Assembly (NCBI RefSeq): GCF_903772925.1
Contig: NZ_LR812090.1
Span: 4,541,902-4,605,901 of the forward strand
From: Alteromonas macleodii
GTDB taxonomy: Bacteria > Pseudomonadota > Gammaproteobacteria > Enterobacterales > Alteromonadaceae
Direction of reading: 5' to 3'
DNA length: 64,000 nt
Positions 26,108-33,964 of this stretch are shown piece after piece (positions within the stretch are counted from its first letter, which is position 1; the number at the start of each line of letters is the position of its first letter). Position numbers and translations under genes: made by a program. The notes beneath the pieces were generated by a model. The model was not told the origin of the DNA, ran no database searches, and was given only the letters and a program-made list of their open reading frames with translations.

Positions 26108-27289
26108 ATGAAAAACAACTACCTAATTCAAAAAAGAACAAAGCAATCCACGAGTTTGAAAGTTTTATATTCAATGCTTGCGGGGGTTTTCTGTGTATTG
26201 TTAAGCTCACCTGGCTTTGCAACTGATTTGAATGCCAATGCTAATAAGTCTCATCGCACGCAAGAGCAAGGCGCTAAAACCAGCAAAATGAGTGTTAGCA
26301 CCATACCTAACGCGGCCATTTTGCTTTATCACCACGTGTCTTCATCTACACCGGCCAGCACTAGCGTTTCGCCTGAGGCTTTTAAATCGCATATGGAATA
26401 CTTAGATGCACATCACACTGTGGTGTCGATTCAGGACGTTGTTTCAGCTATACAAGACAACAAAACACTGCCAGAAAAAGCAGTGGCTATCACGTTTGAC
26501 GATGGTTACGCGAATATCTTACACAATGCTCACCCAATACTGGCTGACCTAGGTTTCCCGTACACGGTATTTATCAACCCCGATGAAATCGGTGTAGGCC
26601 CGAAGCAGCTGACGTGGGACCAAGTGATTGCCATGCATAACGACGGTGTTACTTTTGCCAATCACACGCTAGATCATCTTCACATGCTAAACGGTGAGCA
26701 AATGATGGGCGAGCGCGCATGGCTGAAAAAAGTGTGGGAAAACGTAGAAAGTGCTGAAAAGAAGATAAAAGACAAGCTAAATATAAGCCTTAGATATCTA
26801 GCGTACCCATTTGGGGAGTACAACACAGCGCTTGCTAATAAGCTCGAAGCAGAAGGTTACATTGGGTTTGGTCAACACTCTGGAGCTGTAGGCCCAAATA
26901 GCAACATGCAAGCGCTTCCACGGTTTCCAGCAGCGGGGCCTTACGCCAACCTTGCAACACTTAAGACCAAGCTAAATAGCCTAGCAATGCCAGTAACACA
27001 CAGTACACACGAAAACCCTCGCATGACGACACGAACCTTGTCCTCACCCATAAGCTTGACGATAGACAGTGACGATGTGCGCCTTACTCAGGTTAATTGT
27101 TTTTTTGGGGGCGATACTATCGAGACAAATCTTGAAGGTAAGGTGCTTTCGTTCACCTTAGATAAGGCACTTCCCGTAGGACGTTCACGGGTGAACTGTA
27201 CAGCACCATCCAATACTCAAGCTGGACGGTATTATTGGTACTCTACGCCTTTCTTTGTAGCAGATGAAAGTGGTAATTATCCTGACTAA
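26108..27289 (+). CDS. Secreted polysaccharide deacetylase
   Basis: A NodB-fold carbohydrate deacetylase. From the ATG at 26108 it has 393 residues; an in-frame ATG at 26069 with GAGAG upstream is an alternative. With 26108 the signal is KVLYSMLAGVFCVLLSSPGFA, cut before TDLN. The NodB domain has AAILLYHHVS, the metal motif ITFDDGYAN (Asp131-Asp132) and FANHTLDH (His186 and His190), and LAYPFGEYN. The arrangement resembles PgaB/IcaB-like enzymes that act on poly-N-acetylglucosamine, but no biosynthesis genes are adjacent. The last 80 residues form a separate beta-rich domain (LTIDSDDVRLTQVNCFFGGD). It acts in the periplasm or outside. Confidence 0.88.
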   Translation: MKNNYLIQKRTKQSTSLKVLYSMLAGVFCVLLSSPGFATDLNANANKSHRTQEQGAKTSKMSVSTIPNAAILLYHHVSSSTPASTSVSPEAFKSHMEYLDAHHTVVSIQDVVSAIQDNKTLPEKAVAITFDDGYANILHNAHPILADLGFPYTVFINPDEIGVGPKQLTWDQVIAMHNDGVTFANHTLDHLHMLNGEQMMGERAWLKKVWENVESAEKKIKDKLNISLRYLAYPFGEYNTALANKLEAEGYIGFGQHSGAVGPNSNMQALPRFPAAGPYANLATLKTKLNSLAMPVTHSTHENPRMTTRTLSSPISLTIDSDDVRLTQVNCFFGGDTIETNLEGKVLSFTLDKALPVGRSRVNCTAPSNTQAGRYYWYSTPFFVADESGNYPD

Positions 27290-27380
27290 GTAAATTAAAA
27301 GTTTTAACTTGGAGTTTGCCTAATGTGGGCTCGCGCGAGTTATCGTCAATGAGCTCGCGCTTATATAAGAAAACGTTTAC

Positions 27381-27968
27381 CTAAACGTTACGGGCGAATC
27401 TTATAAAGCCTTTATTTATCGACTCTTCTTCAAACCCGTGGTGTTGGTAAAAACGAATAGCCGACACGTTCGACACTTCAACATCAAGCACAAGTTTACG
27501 TTTTTTCAATTTTTCCGCTCGTGCGTGCATTGTATCTACCAGCATTGAGCCTACCCCCGTACGGCGTGCACTCTCTTCTACTGAAAGATGACCAATCATA
27601 AGCTCTGTATTGGTGGGGGGTGTAAGGTTTACCGCTACTGTTTGGTTACGCATGAGTACTGTCATAGCTTCATCAAGCGTAAAATATGACGTTATGCTGT
27701 CTAGAGTTGCTCTATCAAATGCAGCACCCAGTTTGCTATGCCAAGCAGTTACCACGCCTAGCACTTCGTCACCACTGCATGCCACCCAATGATTGTTGAA
27801 GCCATACTGACCGCCGCCGAGTTCCCAAGCATGAGCAAGGTAACCATCGGCTGTTTTATTCTTATTATGTCCAAAAATAGACGTTAATAATGACTGCGCC
27901 GCGTTCAATATGAGCGGCGTAGTTTGCGCGGCATCAGATGCCACACCTTGCCTAATTTCTATTTCCAT
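27381..27968 (-). CDS. GNAT family N-acetyltransferase
   Basis: A 195-residue acetyltransferase. The C-terminal half has the GNAT acetyl-CoA pyrophosphate loop SARRTGVGSMLVDTMH (R/Q-x-x-G-x-G/A type) and the following KKRKLVLDVEVSNVSAIRFYQHHGFEEES, the classic GNAT motif B. The substrate is unknown. The gene starts one base after the sco gene ends, so it is the last member of the SURF1-ctaA-ctaB-sco operon by position, though no functional link to oxidase assembly is known. Confidence 0.88.
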   Translation of the reverse strand: MEIEIRQGVASDAAQTTPLILNAAQSLLTSIFGHNKNKTADGYLAHAWELGGGQYGFNNHWVACSGDEVLGVVTAWHSKLGAAFDRATLDSITSYFTLDEAMTVLMRNQTVAVNLTPPTNTELMIGHLSVEESARRTGVGSMLVDTMHARAEKLKKRKLVLDVEVSNVSAIRFYQHHGFEEESINKGFIRFARNV

Positions 27969-27969
27969 A

Positions 27970-28614
27970 CTACTGCTTCGAGGTAATTATCGGCATATCT
28001 GCCAATATTTGCTGAGAATCACTTATCGATAGCTTTCCTGGCTCTCTTTTTGGTTTGAATCTTCCTATCACCCTAGCCTCAGGGTCGACAAGTACAACAG
28101 ATGCACTGTGATCAACTAAATAGTTGGGGTTATCGGTACTTTCAGCAATAGCATACATCATCCCTAAATTACGTACGAACGGGAATAGCGCTTTGTGCTC
28201 TCCGGTAACAGCGATGAACTCCTCATTAAAATAGCTCACATACTCTGAAAGTCTTTCTATTGAATCGCGATTCGGATCAACGGATACAAATACAACTCGA
28301 ATTGGTTCGACAGTATTTAACGCTTTTAGTTCAGAGTATATTCCGTTTAACTCGGCCATGGTAGTGGGACAGATATCTGGGCAAAATGTATAGCCCACAA
28401 ATACTAAGCTCCATTGGCCTTTAAGCGAGGAATTATCGAATACGTCACCTTCATGTGACGTTAGTTTAAAAGGTGATAATGCCCTTGGCTCAGGATAAGT
28501 TTGAAAGTATTCAGGCTGACTTTCAACACTTGGAGGCGCTATGTAAAGCGCCCCGACAATGCCCGCACATAACGCTAAAAATGCAACAAGACCGACAATA
28601 GTTCGTTGGTTCAT
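27970..28614 (-). CDS. SCO1/SenC family copper chaperone
   Basis: A 214-residue, membrane-anchored thioredoxin-fold protein of the SCO family, which delivers copper to the CuA site of cytochrome oxidase subunit II. The N-terminal helix (about 6-25) anchors it; copper ligands are Cys78 and Cys82 in [11 protein letters not shown] and His169 in LVDHSASV. All three are present. The start overlaps the end of ctaB by 4 bases (ATGA), so the two are translationally coupled. The oxidase subunit it should serve, ctaC, is encoded 7 kb upstream on the same strand. Confidence 0.94.
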   Translation of the reverse strand: MNQRTIVGLVAFLALCAGIVGALYIAPPSVESQPEYFQTYPEPRALSPFKLTSHEGDVFDNSSLKGQWSLVFVGYTFCPDICPTTMAELNGIYSELKALNTVEPIRVVFVSVDPNRDSIERLSEYVSYFNEEFIAVTGEHKALFPFVRNLGMMYAIAESTDNPNYLVDHSASVVLVDPEARVIGRFKPKREPGKLSISDSQQILADMPIITSKQ

Positions 28615-29528
28615 AAACTCAATGGAATGTAATGATCTAGGAGTAATACTACGAACAATACCATGAGATGAATGATAGAGAACCTAAAAGTTTTCATTGC
28701 CGTTTGAGACTGTGCATCAAATTTTAGCTTTAATGCATAATATAAAAATCCAATATTAAGCACGCTTGAGCCAATTAAATAAATGAGGTCGCTCATACCT
28801 GTAAGGTAGGGAAGCAAGCACACAAGCCCTAGTAACACTGTATATAACAATACTGAAGTTTTCGTAAATGAAACACCATGTGTTACCGGCAGCATAGGCA
28901 CCTTCGCTTTGGCATAGTCTTTTTCTCTATGGATGGCGAGGGCCCAAAAATGGGGAGGGGTCCAAGTAAAGATAATTAGTACCAAAAGTAGTGCATGGGC
29001 ATGTATTTCCCCGGTTACCGCCGTCCAGCCTAAAAGTGGCGGCGCGGCACCCGCCAAACCACCTATCACAATATTTTGAGGCGTAGCGCGTTTTAAATAC
29101 ATGGTATAGATGAACGCGTACCCGACTAAGCTCGCTAGGGTCAGCCACGCGGTTAACATATTTACAAATAACGCCAACACCACGAACCCTACCACACCTA
29201 AGATACCGGCAAACCACAGAGCGTTGTTCACACTGACTTTGCCTTTCGCGACAGGCCGGTTAAACGTACGTGCCATGATGCTGTCTATCTTATGGTCGAC
29301 AACGTGATTAATGACTGCTGCAGAGGCCGATAACATACCAATACCCAATAAGCCGCAGATGAGTACCGTTGCATTTACCCATGTAGGCGTAGCTAAACAC
29401 ATTCCCACCAGCGCAGTTAACAACAGTAACATAACCACGTTTGGCTTAGTCATTTCGTAATAGTCGCGCCACGTTACTATATCGTGGTGGCGGGTAGTAC
29501 GTGCAAGTAAAGAGACCGATTTAGCCAT
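28611..29528 (-). CDS. ctaB: Protoheme IX farnesyltransferase (heme O synthase)
   Basis: A 305-residue UbiA-superfamily membrane enzyme that adds a farnesyl group to protoheme IX, the first step from heme B toward heme A. About 8-9 helices. The family motifs are visible: [25 protein letters not shown] in the first aspartate-rich region, and [29 protein letters not shown] in the second. The start at 29528 uses AGGAGG that lies inside the end of ctaA, with an 8-base overlap, so ctaA and ctaB are translationally coupled. The E. coli orthologue is cyoE. Confidence 0.95.
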   Translation of the reverse strand: MAKSVSLLARTTRHHDIVTWRDYYEMTKPNVVMLLLLTALVGMCLATPTWVNATVLICGLLGIGMLSASAAVINHVVDHKIDSIMARTFNRPVAKGKVSVNNALWFAGILGVVGFVVLALFVNMLTAWLTLASLVGYAFIYTMYLKRATPQNIVIGGLAGAAPPLLGWTAVTGEIHAHALLLVLIIFTWTPPHFWALAIHREKDYAKAKVPMLPVTHGVSFTKTSVLLYTVLLGLVCLLPYLTGMSDLIYLIGSSVLNIGFLYYALKLKFDAQSQTAMKTFRFSIIHLMVLFVVLLLDHYIPLSL

Positions 29529-30795
29529 GGAAACCTCCTGGAGCTTTAGGGAGAATGTGCGAGGACGTAGACCCGCTCAAAGGATCTTGAAAAGAGCCGC
29601 GTAAAGATGCGTATTCAGATTCGTGTAGTGATGTATTACGAGCTTGCTGGTTTCTAAAAGCCTGCTGTTTTCTATAGGCGCCTTGCAGCGGTTCAGACAC
29701 CGAGAATGGCGCTTTACTTTGCTTTTCTGAATCGAAAACCTGATCGTTTTCCAGAATTCGGAAAACGGTAAAAATAAGGTTTAGCAAGGATAGTAGCAGT
29801 ACGGCTGCTACTGCGTTATGCATGACGGCGACAGCCAGTGGCAGCATAAAGATAATGTTACTAAGCCCCAGAGCAACTTGAGTACACAGTGCTACCAACA
29901 TAAATGCGCTCACATACTTTTGTTTATTTGTGGCGTAACGGCTAACTAAGACGTTTATACCAAGTGCTAACAAGTATAAAAACGTAACCACTGCGCCAAA
30001 CCTGTGAACGATATGCATAGTGACCCGCTCGCCGTAATCGTGAGCGCCAAATTCATAGTTGTCTGCGTCAGGTACGCTGAATGCACCTGCAATATCGATT
30101 CTGTCCTGCCATCCGCTTTCACAAACCGGCATTTCCGTACAGGCTAACGCAGCATAATTGGCAGAAGTCCATCCACCAAGTGCAACCTGTGTAACAAGCA
30201 CACCAAGTCCAACAAGGGCGAAAAGTTTAAGGTTTCGCTGAAAGATTTTGGCTTGAGGTAGGTCGGTAATGCCCTGATCATGCATAGCTGACGCTATGGG
30301 CGCTTGTTTAGTTTTCGGTGCACCGCCTGCGGTATTGCGCAAGCGAAGATAGAGAATAAATAGGCAGGATATTACGGAGAAGCCTCCTAACAAATGCCCC
30401 ATTACGACAACGGGAAGGAGGTTGAGCGTCACTGTCCACATACCAAGGGCTGCTTGGAAAATAATAAGCACCAGCAGTAACAGAGGTAATTTAACAGGCG
30501 TGCCTTTGTCGCGCTGCCGAACAGCAATAATGGCAATAGCCAGTACACACAGTCCCAGCGCTCCAGCAAAATAGCGGTGAATCATTTCATTCCACGCCTT
30601 AAATGCTTCAACTGGACGTTCAGGAAAAGCAGCGTTGGCTTGCGACACCTTTTCCTCACTCAAAGGCACGGTTAAATTACCGTAGCACCCCGGCCAATCG
30701 GGGCAGCCTAACCCGGCATCGGTCAAACGGGTATAGGCACCTAGAATAATAACAACAGCCGCTAAAAATATACTGAATAGGGTTAACTTTTTCAT
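29521..30795 (-). CDS. ctaA: Heme A synthase (COX15/CtaA)
   Basis: A 424-residue, eight-helix enzyme that oxidises the C8 methyl of heme O to give heme A. The first half starts [30 protein letters not shown], the COX15/CtaA signature, and both halves carry the paired histidines ([33 protein letters not shown]). Cysteine pair CTEMPVC lies in an extracytoplasmic loop. Beyond the last helix (about residue 350) is a charged, serine and glutamine rich tail of about 70 residues ending PGGFHG, which I do not know from typical CtaA. That ending encodes the AGGAGG for ctaB. The upstream gene ends 5 bases before the start. Confidence 0.95.
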   Translation of the reverse strand: MKKLTLFSIFLAAVVIILGAYTRLTDAGLGCPDWPGCYGNLTVPLSEEKVSQANAAFPERPVEAFKAWNEMIHRYFAGALGLCVLAIAIIAVRQRDKGTPVKLPLLLLVLIIFQAALGMWTVTLNLLPVVVMGHLLGGFSVISCLFILYLRLRNTAGGAPKTKQAPIASAMHDQGITDLPQAKIFQRNLKLFALVGLGVLVTQVALGGWTSANYAALACTEMPVCESGWQDRIDIAGAFSVPDADNYEFGAHDYGERVTMHIVHRFGAVVTFLYLLALGINVLVSRYATNKQKYVSAFMLVALCTQVALGLSNIIFMLPLAVAVMHNAVAAVLLLSLLNLIFTVFRILENDQVFDSEKQSKAPFSVSEPLQGAYRKQQAFRNQQARNTSLHESEYASLRGSFQDPLSGSTSSHILPKAPGGFHG

Positions 30796-30800
30796 AGCGT

Positions 30801-31340
30801 TTATCCTATGCGTGATAGCTTTAATAGCTTTCTCATATCCGCCAGCATGTTGCGGCTTTCCATCACCGCGTCTTTCCTATCGTCTTTGATTTCGTAAAAG
30901 AGCATGGCGTTATTTTGGGTATCGACGATATAAACGCTGCTAGAGGCAAGGGCAGTTGGCGTGGTAACAGGCAAGGTTTCTACAAAGGGATAGTCGGCTA
31001 AGGCTGCTATCGCTACTTGATCACTTGAATCACTTGTAACGACTACCGCTTGGGCGCGATCAGACTCTTTACCTAAAGCAAGCCATACCTGGTTAATGCT
31101 AAAAAGTGCGTTTTCGCACACTGCATCGCACTCATTCGGCATGACATAAAGTAAACGCCACTTAGGCTCTGCATCTTTCAAAAGTGCGCTCATGTCGATT
31201 GTTGGCGCAAGCAGCTGACCTTTATTAGTAGCGCCTTTGGTAAACCAATCGTTATCAAGTGCAAGCTTCGCCATAACGACAGGCAAAACAAACACAGCTA
31301 CCATGATAATTAACGTTTTTTTCGAAGCTGCATTACTCAT
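30801..31340 (-). CDS. SCO-like membrane protein of the oxidase cluster, degenerate
   Basis: A 179-residue protein with one N-terminal helix (about 9-27, TLIIMVAVFVLPVVMAKLA) and a periplasmic thioredoxin-like part. LLYVMPNECDAVCENALFSINQVW has a CxxxC pair at Cys71 and Cys75 in the same setting as SCO proteins, but the third SCO ligand His is missing: the matching strand reads ASSSVYIVDTQNN. This is usually annotated as a cytochrome oxidase-associated hypothetical protein. It sits between SURF1 (8-base overlap) and ctaA (5-base gap), so a role in oxidase assembly is likely by context; copper binding by only two Cys is unproven. Confidence 0.8.
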   Translation of the reverse strand: MSNAASKKTLIIMVAVFVLPVVMAKLALDNDWFTKGATNKGQLLAPTIDMSALLKDAEPKWRLLYVMPNECDAVCENALFSINQVWLALGKESDRAQAVVVTSDSSDQVAIAALADYPFVETLPVTTPTALASSSVYIVDTQNNAMLFYEIKDDRKDAVMESRNMLADMRKLLKLSRIG

Positions 31341-32037
31341 AACTACGTCCTTTCTTATTTATTGCAAAACCACCTATCGCCGCAGCGGCAATGGCTAAAC
31401 CGAACCACTGAACGGCATAACCCAGGTGCTTTTCGGGAGACATTACAACGGCCTGATGTTCACGAATAAACGCAGGATCTGGCGTAGTAAGTTGAAGAAT
31501 AAAAGGTAAAAAATTTCGCTCTAAGGCGTCGTTTAATTCGGGGAATTCGATGTGTTGTATAAGTGCGGGGCTTTGCGCCAAGGCCATGTTGGTTTCTTTA
31601 ATTAAAGGGTTATTACCCGGTACACTGATGACACCGGTAAAATCGCGAATTTCGCTCGTAAAGCTTATATCCGGCAAGGTGCGAGTTAAATCTGGTGCGG
31701 GCACCCAGCCAAAGTTCACTAAAAGCCATCCGGCATTGGTATATACCGGCGCTATCACGTCAAACCCTACCCGTTGATTGTAAATCTGGTTGTCTAAAAG
31801 CAATAGGTGATTTGCATCTAAGGAACCACTGAAAGAAACGGTGATATCTCTTGGATCGGTGTGGTTCAGTGCCTCTTCTAAACTCAAGGTTCCATTACTT
31901 TGCTTTTGCGCTATGCTAGCTAAACGTTGTTGCTTTTGGACCATGCGATCAAGTTGCCAGTAACCTAGCCCGCACATAATCGCCACACTAAAACCCGTGA
32001 GTAACCAAGGAATAACGTAGCGAGTGCGAAAAAGCAT
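31333..32037 (-). CDS. SURF1 family oxidase assembly protein
   Basis: A 234-residue SURF1-type protein with two membrane helices, at about 8-28 (VIPWLLTGFSVAIMCGLGYWQLDR) and near the C-terminus (YAVQWFGLAIAAAAIGGFA), around a periplasmic domain. Family motifs: LGYWQLDRMVQKQ near the start, LLDNQIYNQRVGFDVIAPV, WLLVNFGWVPAP, and HLGYAVQWFGLA. SURF1 helps place heme A in oxidase subunit I. It is the first gene of the assembly operon; its promoter must lie in or beside the divergent DUF2909 gene, only 45 bases away. GAGAT lies upstream of the ATG at 32037. Confidence 0.92.
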   Translation of the reverse strand: MLFRTRYVIPWLLTGFSVAIMCGLGYWQLDRMVQKQQRLASIAQKQSNGTLSLEEALNHTDPRDITVSFSGSLDANHLLLLDNQIYNQRVGFDVIAPVYTNAGWLLVNFGWVPAPDLTRTLPDISFTSEIRDFTGVISVPGNNPLIKETNMALAQSPALIQHIEFPELNDALERNFLPFILQLTTPDPAFIREHQAVVMSPEKHLGYAVQWFGLAIAAAAIGGFAINKKGRSYE

Positions 32038-32082
32038 GATTATCTCGCACCCTGCAAAATGAGAATAAAAACAGAGGTGAGT

Positions 32083-32292
32083 ATGTTGATAAAAATAGTC
32101 CTTGTTGCTTTGGTACTGTACATGATTGTTAATCTGTTCATGGCGATGCGCATTATGATAAAAAACGACACATCTAAGGGGCCAATGAGTAAATATATTG
32201 GTCGACGTGTGCTCACTTCTGCCATCATCGTCGTTATCATTCTTATCGCTATTGGTACTGGTTTAATTACCCCAAACCCAAGACCTTATTAA
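32083..32292 (+). CDS. DUF2909 twin-helix membrane protein
   Basis: A 69-residue protein with two membrane helices (MLIKIVLVALVLYMIVNLFMAM and LTSAIIVVIILIAIGTGLI) and a short basic loop between them, matching the DUF2909 family. The start at 32083 has GAGG 5 bases upstream; the longer frame from 32059 does not. It is the only plus-strand gene in the cytochrome oxidase block, convergent with ctaE and divergent from SURF1. DUF2909 genes are often next to ctaE and SURF1, so a role in oxidase assembly is suspected from context only. Confidence 0.85.
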   Translation: MLIKIVLVALVLYMIVNLFMAMRIMIKNDTSKGPMSKYIGRRVLTSAIIVVIILIAIGTGLITPNPRPY

Positions 32293-32310
32293 GTTTGGGG
32301 CGTTATTTTT
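32270..32310 (+). terminator. Terminator overlapping the end of the DUF2909 gene
   Basis: CCCCAAAC (32270-32277) pairs perfectly with GTTTGGGG (32293-32300) around a 15-base loop that contains the stop codon, followed by CGTTATTTTT. The first arm is inside the coding sequence. It also lies directly at the end of the convergent ctaE gene. Confidence 0.6.
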
Positions 32311-33202
32311 AGAGCACGTAAACAAAGATGTAGAGCATGACCCACACCACATCTACAAAGTGCCAATACCAGCTTCCCGCCTGAAAAGCGAAATGGTTTT
32401 CCGGTGTGAAATGCCCCTTCAACACTCTAAAAAACAATACAATAAGAATGATGGTGCCAAGGGTCACATGCATGCCGTGAAACCCGGTCAGCATAAAGAA
32501 GGTGTTGCCGTAAATGCCCGACTGCAGAGTAAGACCTAGGTCGCGATAAGCATGTATATATTCTTCCACCTGTAAAAACAGGAACCCACACCCAAGTAAA
32601 ATGGTAATGCCCAGCATTAGCGTTAACTGCTTGCGTTTGTTTTGCTCTAGACCCACATGGGCGAAGTGCAGTGTAATAGATGAGATAAGCAGGATAATTG
32701 TATTAATAGTCGGTAGCCCAGCAGCGCTCATTTCTTGCGTAGTAATGCCTCCTGGCGTTGATACCAGCGGCCACATGGCCTCAAAAGTCGGCCACAGAAC
32801 TTCATTGGTCATAGCGTTATTCGATGCACCACCAAGCCATGGAACCGAGATAAACCGTGCGTAGTAGAGCGCACCGAAAAACGCAGCGAAAAACATCACC
32901 TCTGAAAAGATAAACCAGCTCATGCCTTGGCGGTACGAACGGCCTAGCTGGTCGCTGTAAAGCCCAGCCATAGACTCATCAATTTGGTTTTTAAACCAGC
33001 CCACTAGCATAACCAGCAATACGGCTATTCCCGCTAAAAGGATATGACCGCCATAGCCGGTTTCGCCTTTGGTTGCCTGCACCACATAGTTTCCTGCACC
33101 TACGGCGATAAGAAATAGAGCAACGGCCCCTACAATGGGCCATGGGCTTTGCGCGGGTACATAGTATTTTTGGTATTCGTGATTCTGTACTTCGGTTTGC
33201 AT
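32309..33202 (-). CDS. ctaE: Cytochrome c oxidase subunit III
   Basis: A 297-residue subunit III of an aa3/caa3-type oxidase with seven helices. Landmarks: HEYQKYYVPAQSPWPIVGA at the N-terminus, GMSWFIFSEVMFFAAFFGALYYARF, FLQVEEYIHA, FFMLTGFHGMHVTLG, and the ending WYWHFVDVVWVMLYIFVYVL. FHGMHV and the E in SEVMFF are the conserved lipid and proton-related features of subunit III. It lies 23 bases after ctaG and is the last gene of the ctaC-ctaD-ctaG-ctaE unit. Confidence 0.96.
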   Translation of the reverse strand: MQTEVQNHEYQKYYVPAQSPWPIVGAVALFLIAVGAGNYVVQATKGETGYGGHILLAGIAVLLVMLVGWFKNQIDESMAGLYSDQLGRSYRQGMSWFIFSEVMFFAAFFGALYYARFISVPWLGGASNNAMTNEVLWPTFEAMWPLVSTPGGITTQEMSAAGLPTINTIILLISSITLHFAHVGLEQNKRKQLTLMLGITILLGCGFLFLQVEEYIHAYRDLGLTLQSGIYGNTFFMLTGFHGMHVTLGTIILIVLFFRVLKGHFTPENHFAFQAGSWYWHFVDVVWVMLYIFVYVL

Positions 33203-33225
33203 TTTCTTCTCCTTATCCCTTCTGC

Positions 33226-33813
33226 TTATTCGCCAGTTGATGGTGTTGAAGCCATAAAGGGATTCGGTGTTGTCGTTAGGTCACTGGCTCGCGCTGTGAC
33301 GTCATAGAGTGTGTACTGCAAGGTAAAAAAGGTTATATCTTCAGGAAGCTGTGGGTCGACGTAGAACTGCATAGGCATATAGGCCTCACTCCCCGCATCA
33401 AGTGGCTGCTGATTGAAGCAGAAGCATTCCGTTTTATTCAGATAGAGCGCTGCTGTGCCGGGGGATACAGAGGGAATGGCTTGAGCGACGATATTACTTG
33501 ATGCAGGATTTCTCACATAAAACGATACCGTGTTTAGCTCGCCAGGGTGCACTTTCACACGCTTAGTTTCGGCGCGAAACTCCCACGGCATACCGGTATT
33601 TGTACGAGTAATAAACTCTACGGTCACTTCTCGCGATTCATCAATCTCAACTGATTGGTAGACGGCTGCCGTGTTCTCGGTTTTGCCATTAATGCCCGCT
33701 ACGTCACAAAATACGTCATACAAAGGAACCAAGGCGAAGCCAAAGCCAAACATGCCAATGACAATAGCAACAAGCTTGATAACCATTTTGTTATTTGCAC
33801 TTTGCTGTGACAT
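33226..33813 (-). CDS. ctaG: Cytochrome oxidase assembly protein CtaG/Cox11
   Basis: A 195-residue membrane-anchored copper chaperone that supplies CuB to oxidase subunit I. The start at 33813 follows GGAGG with a 7-base spacer; the in-frame start at 33837 lacks one. One N-terminal helix (about 10-32) leads to LVPLYDVFCDVAGINGKT, the Cox11 signature with Cys, and the periplasmic beta-domain has the copper-binding CFCF in KTECFCFNQQPL. Length is typical. It follows ctaD after 151 bases and precedes ctaE. Confidence 0.95.
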   Translation of the reverse strand: MSQQSANNKMVIKLVAIVIGMFGFGFALVPLYDVFCDVAGINGKTENTAAVYQSVEIDESREVTVEFITRTNTGMPWEFRAETKRVKVHPGELNTVSFYVRNPASSNIVAQAIPSVSPGTAALYLNKTECFCFNQQPLDAGSEAYMPMQFYVDPQLPEDITFFTLQYTLYDVTARASDLTTTPNPFMASTPSTGE

Positions 33814-33964
33814 CACGCAACCTCCGGGTAACTTCAAAAGTGAAGCTTGGTAAACGCTTGTATAGCCGCTTACCTACTTCACCGTCAGCAATATGTGAAT
33901 ACCATCCTTACCGTTACTGCCTAGCGCTTTACAAGAATGGCTAATTCACAAACCCCACCTATCG

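Noticed and set aside
33814..33964. Small gene in the ctaG-ctaD gap
   Set aside because: Minus-strand frames there hit stops within a few codons; only a short stem was seen.
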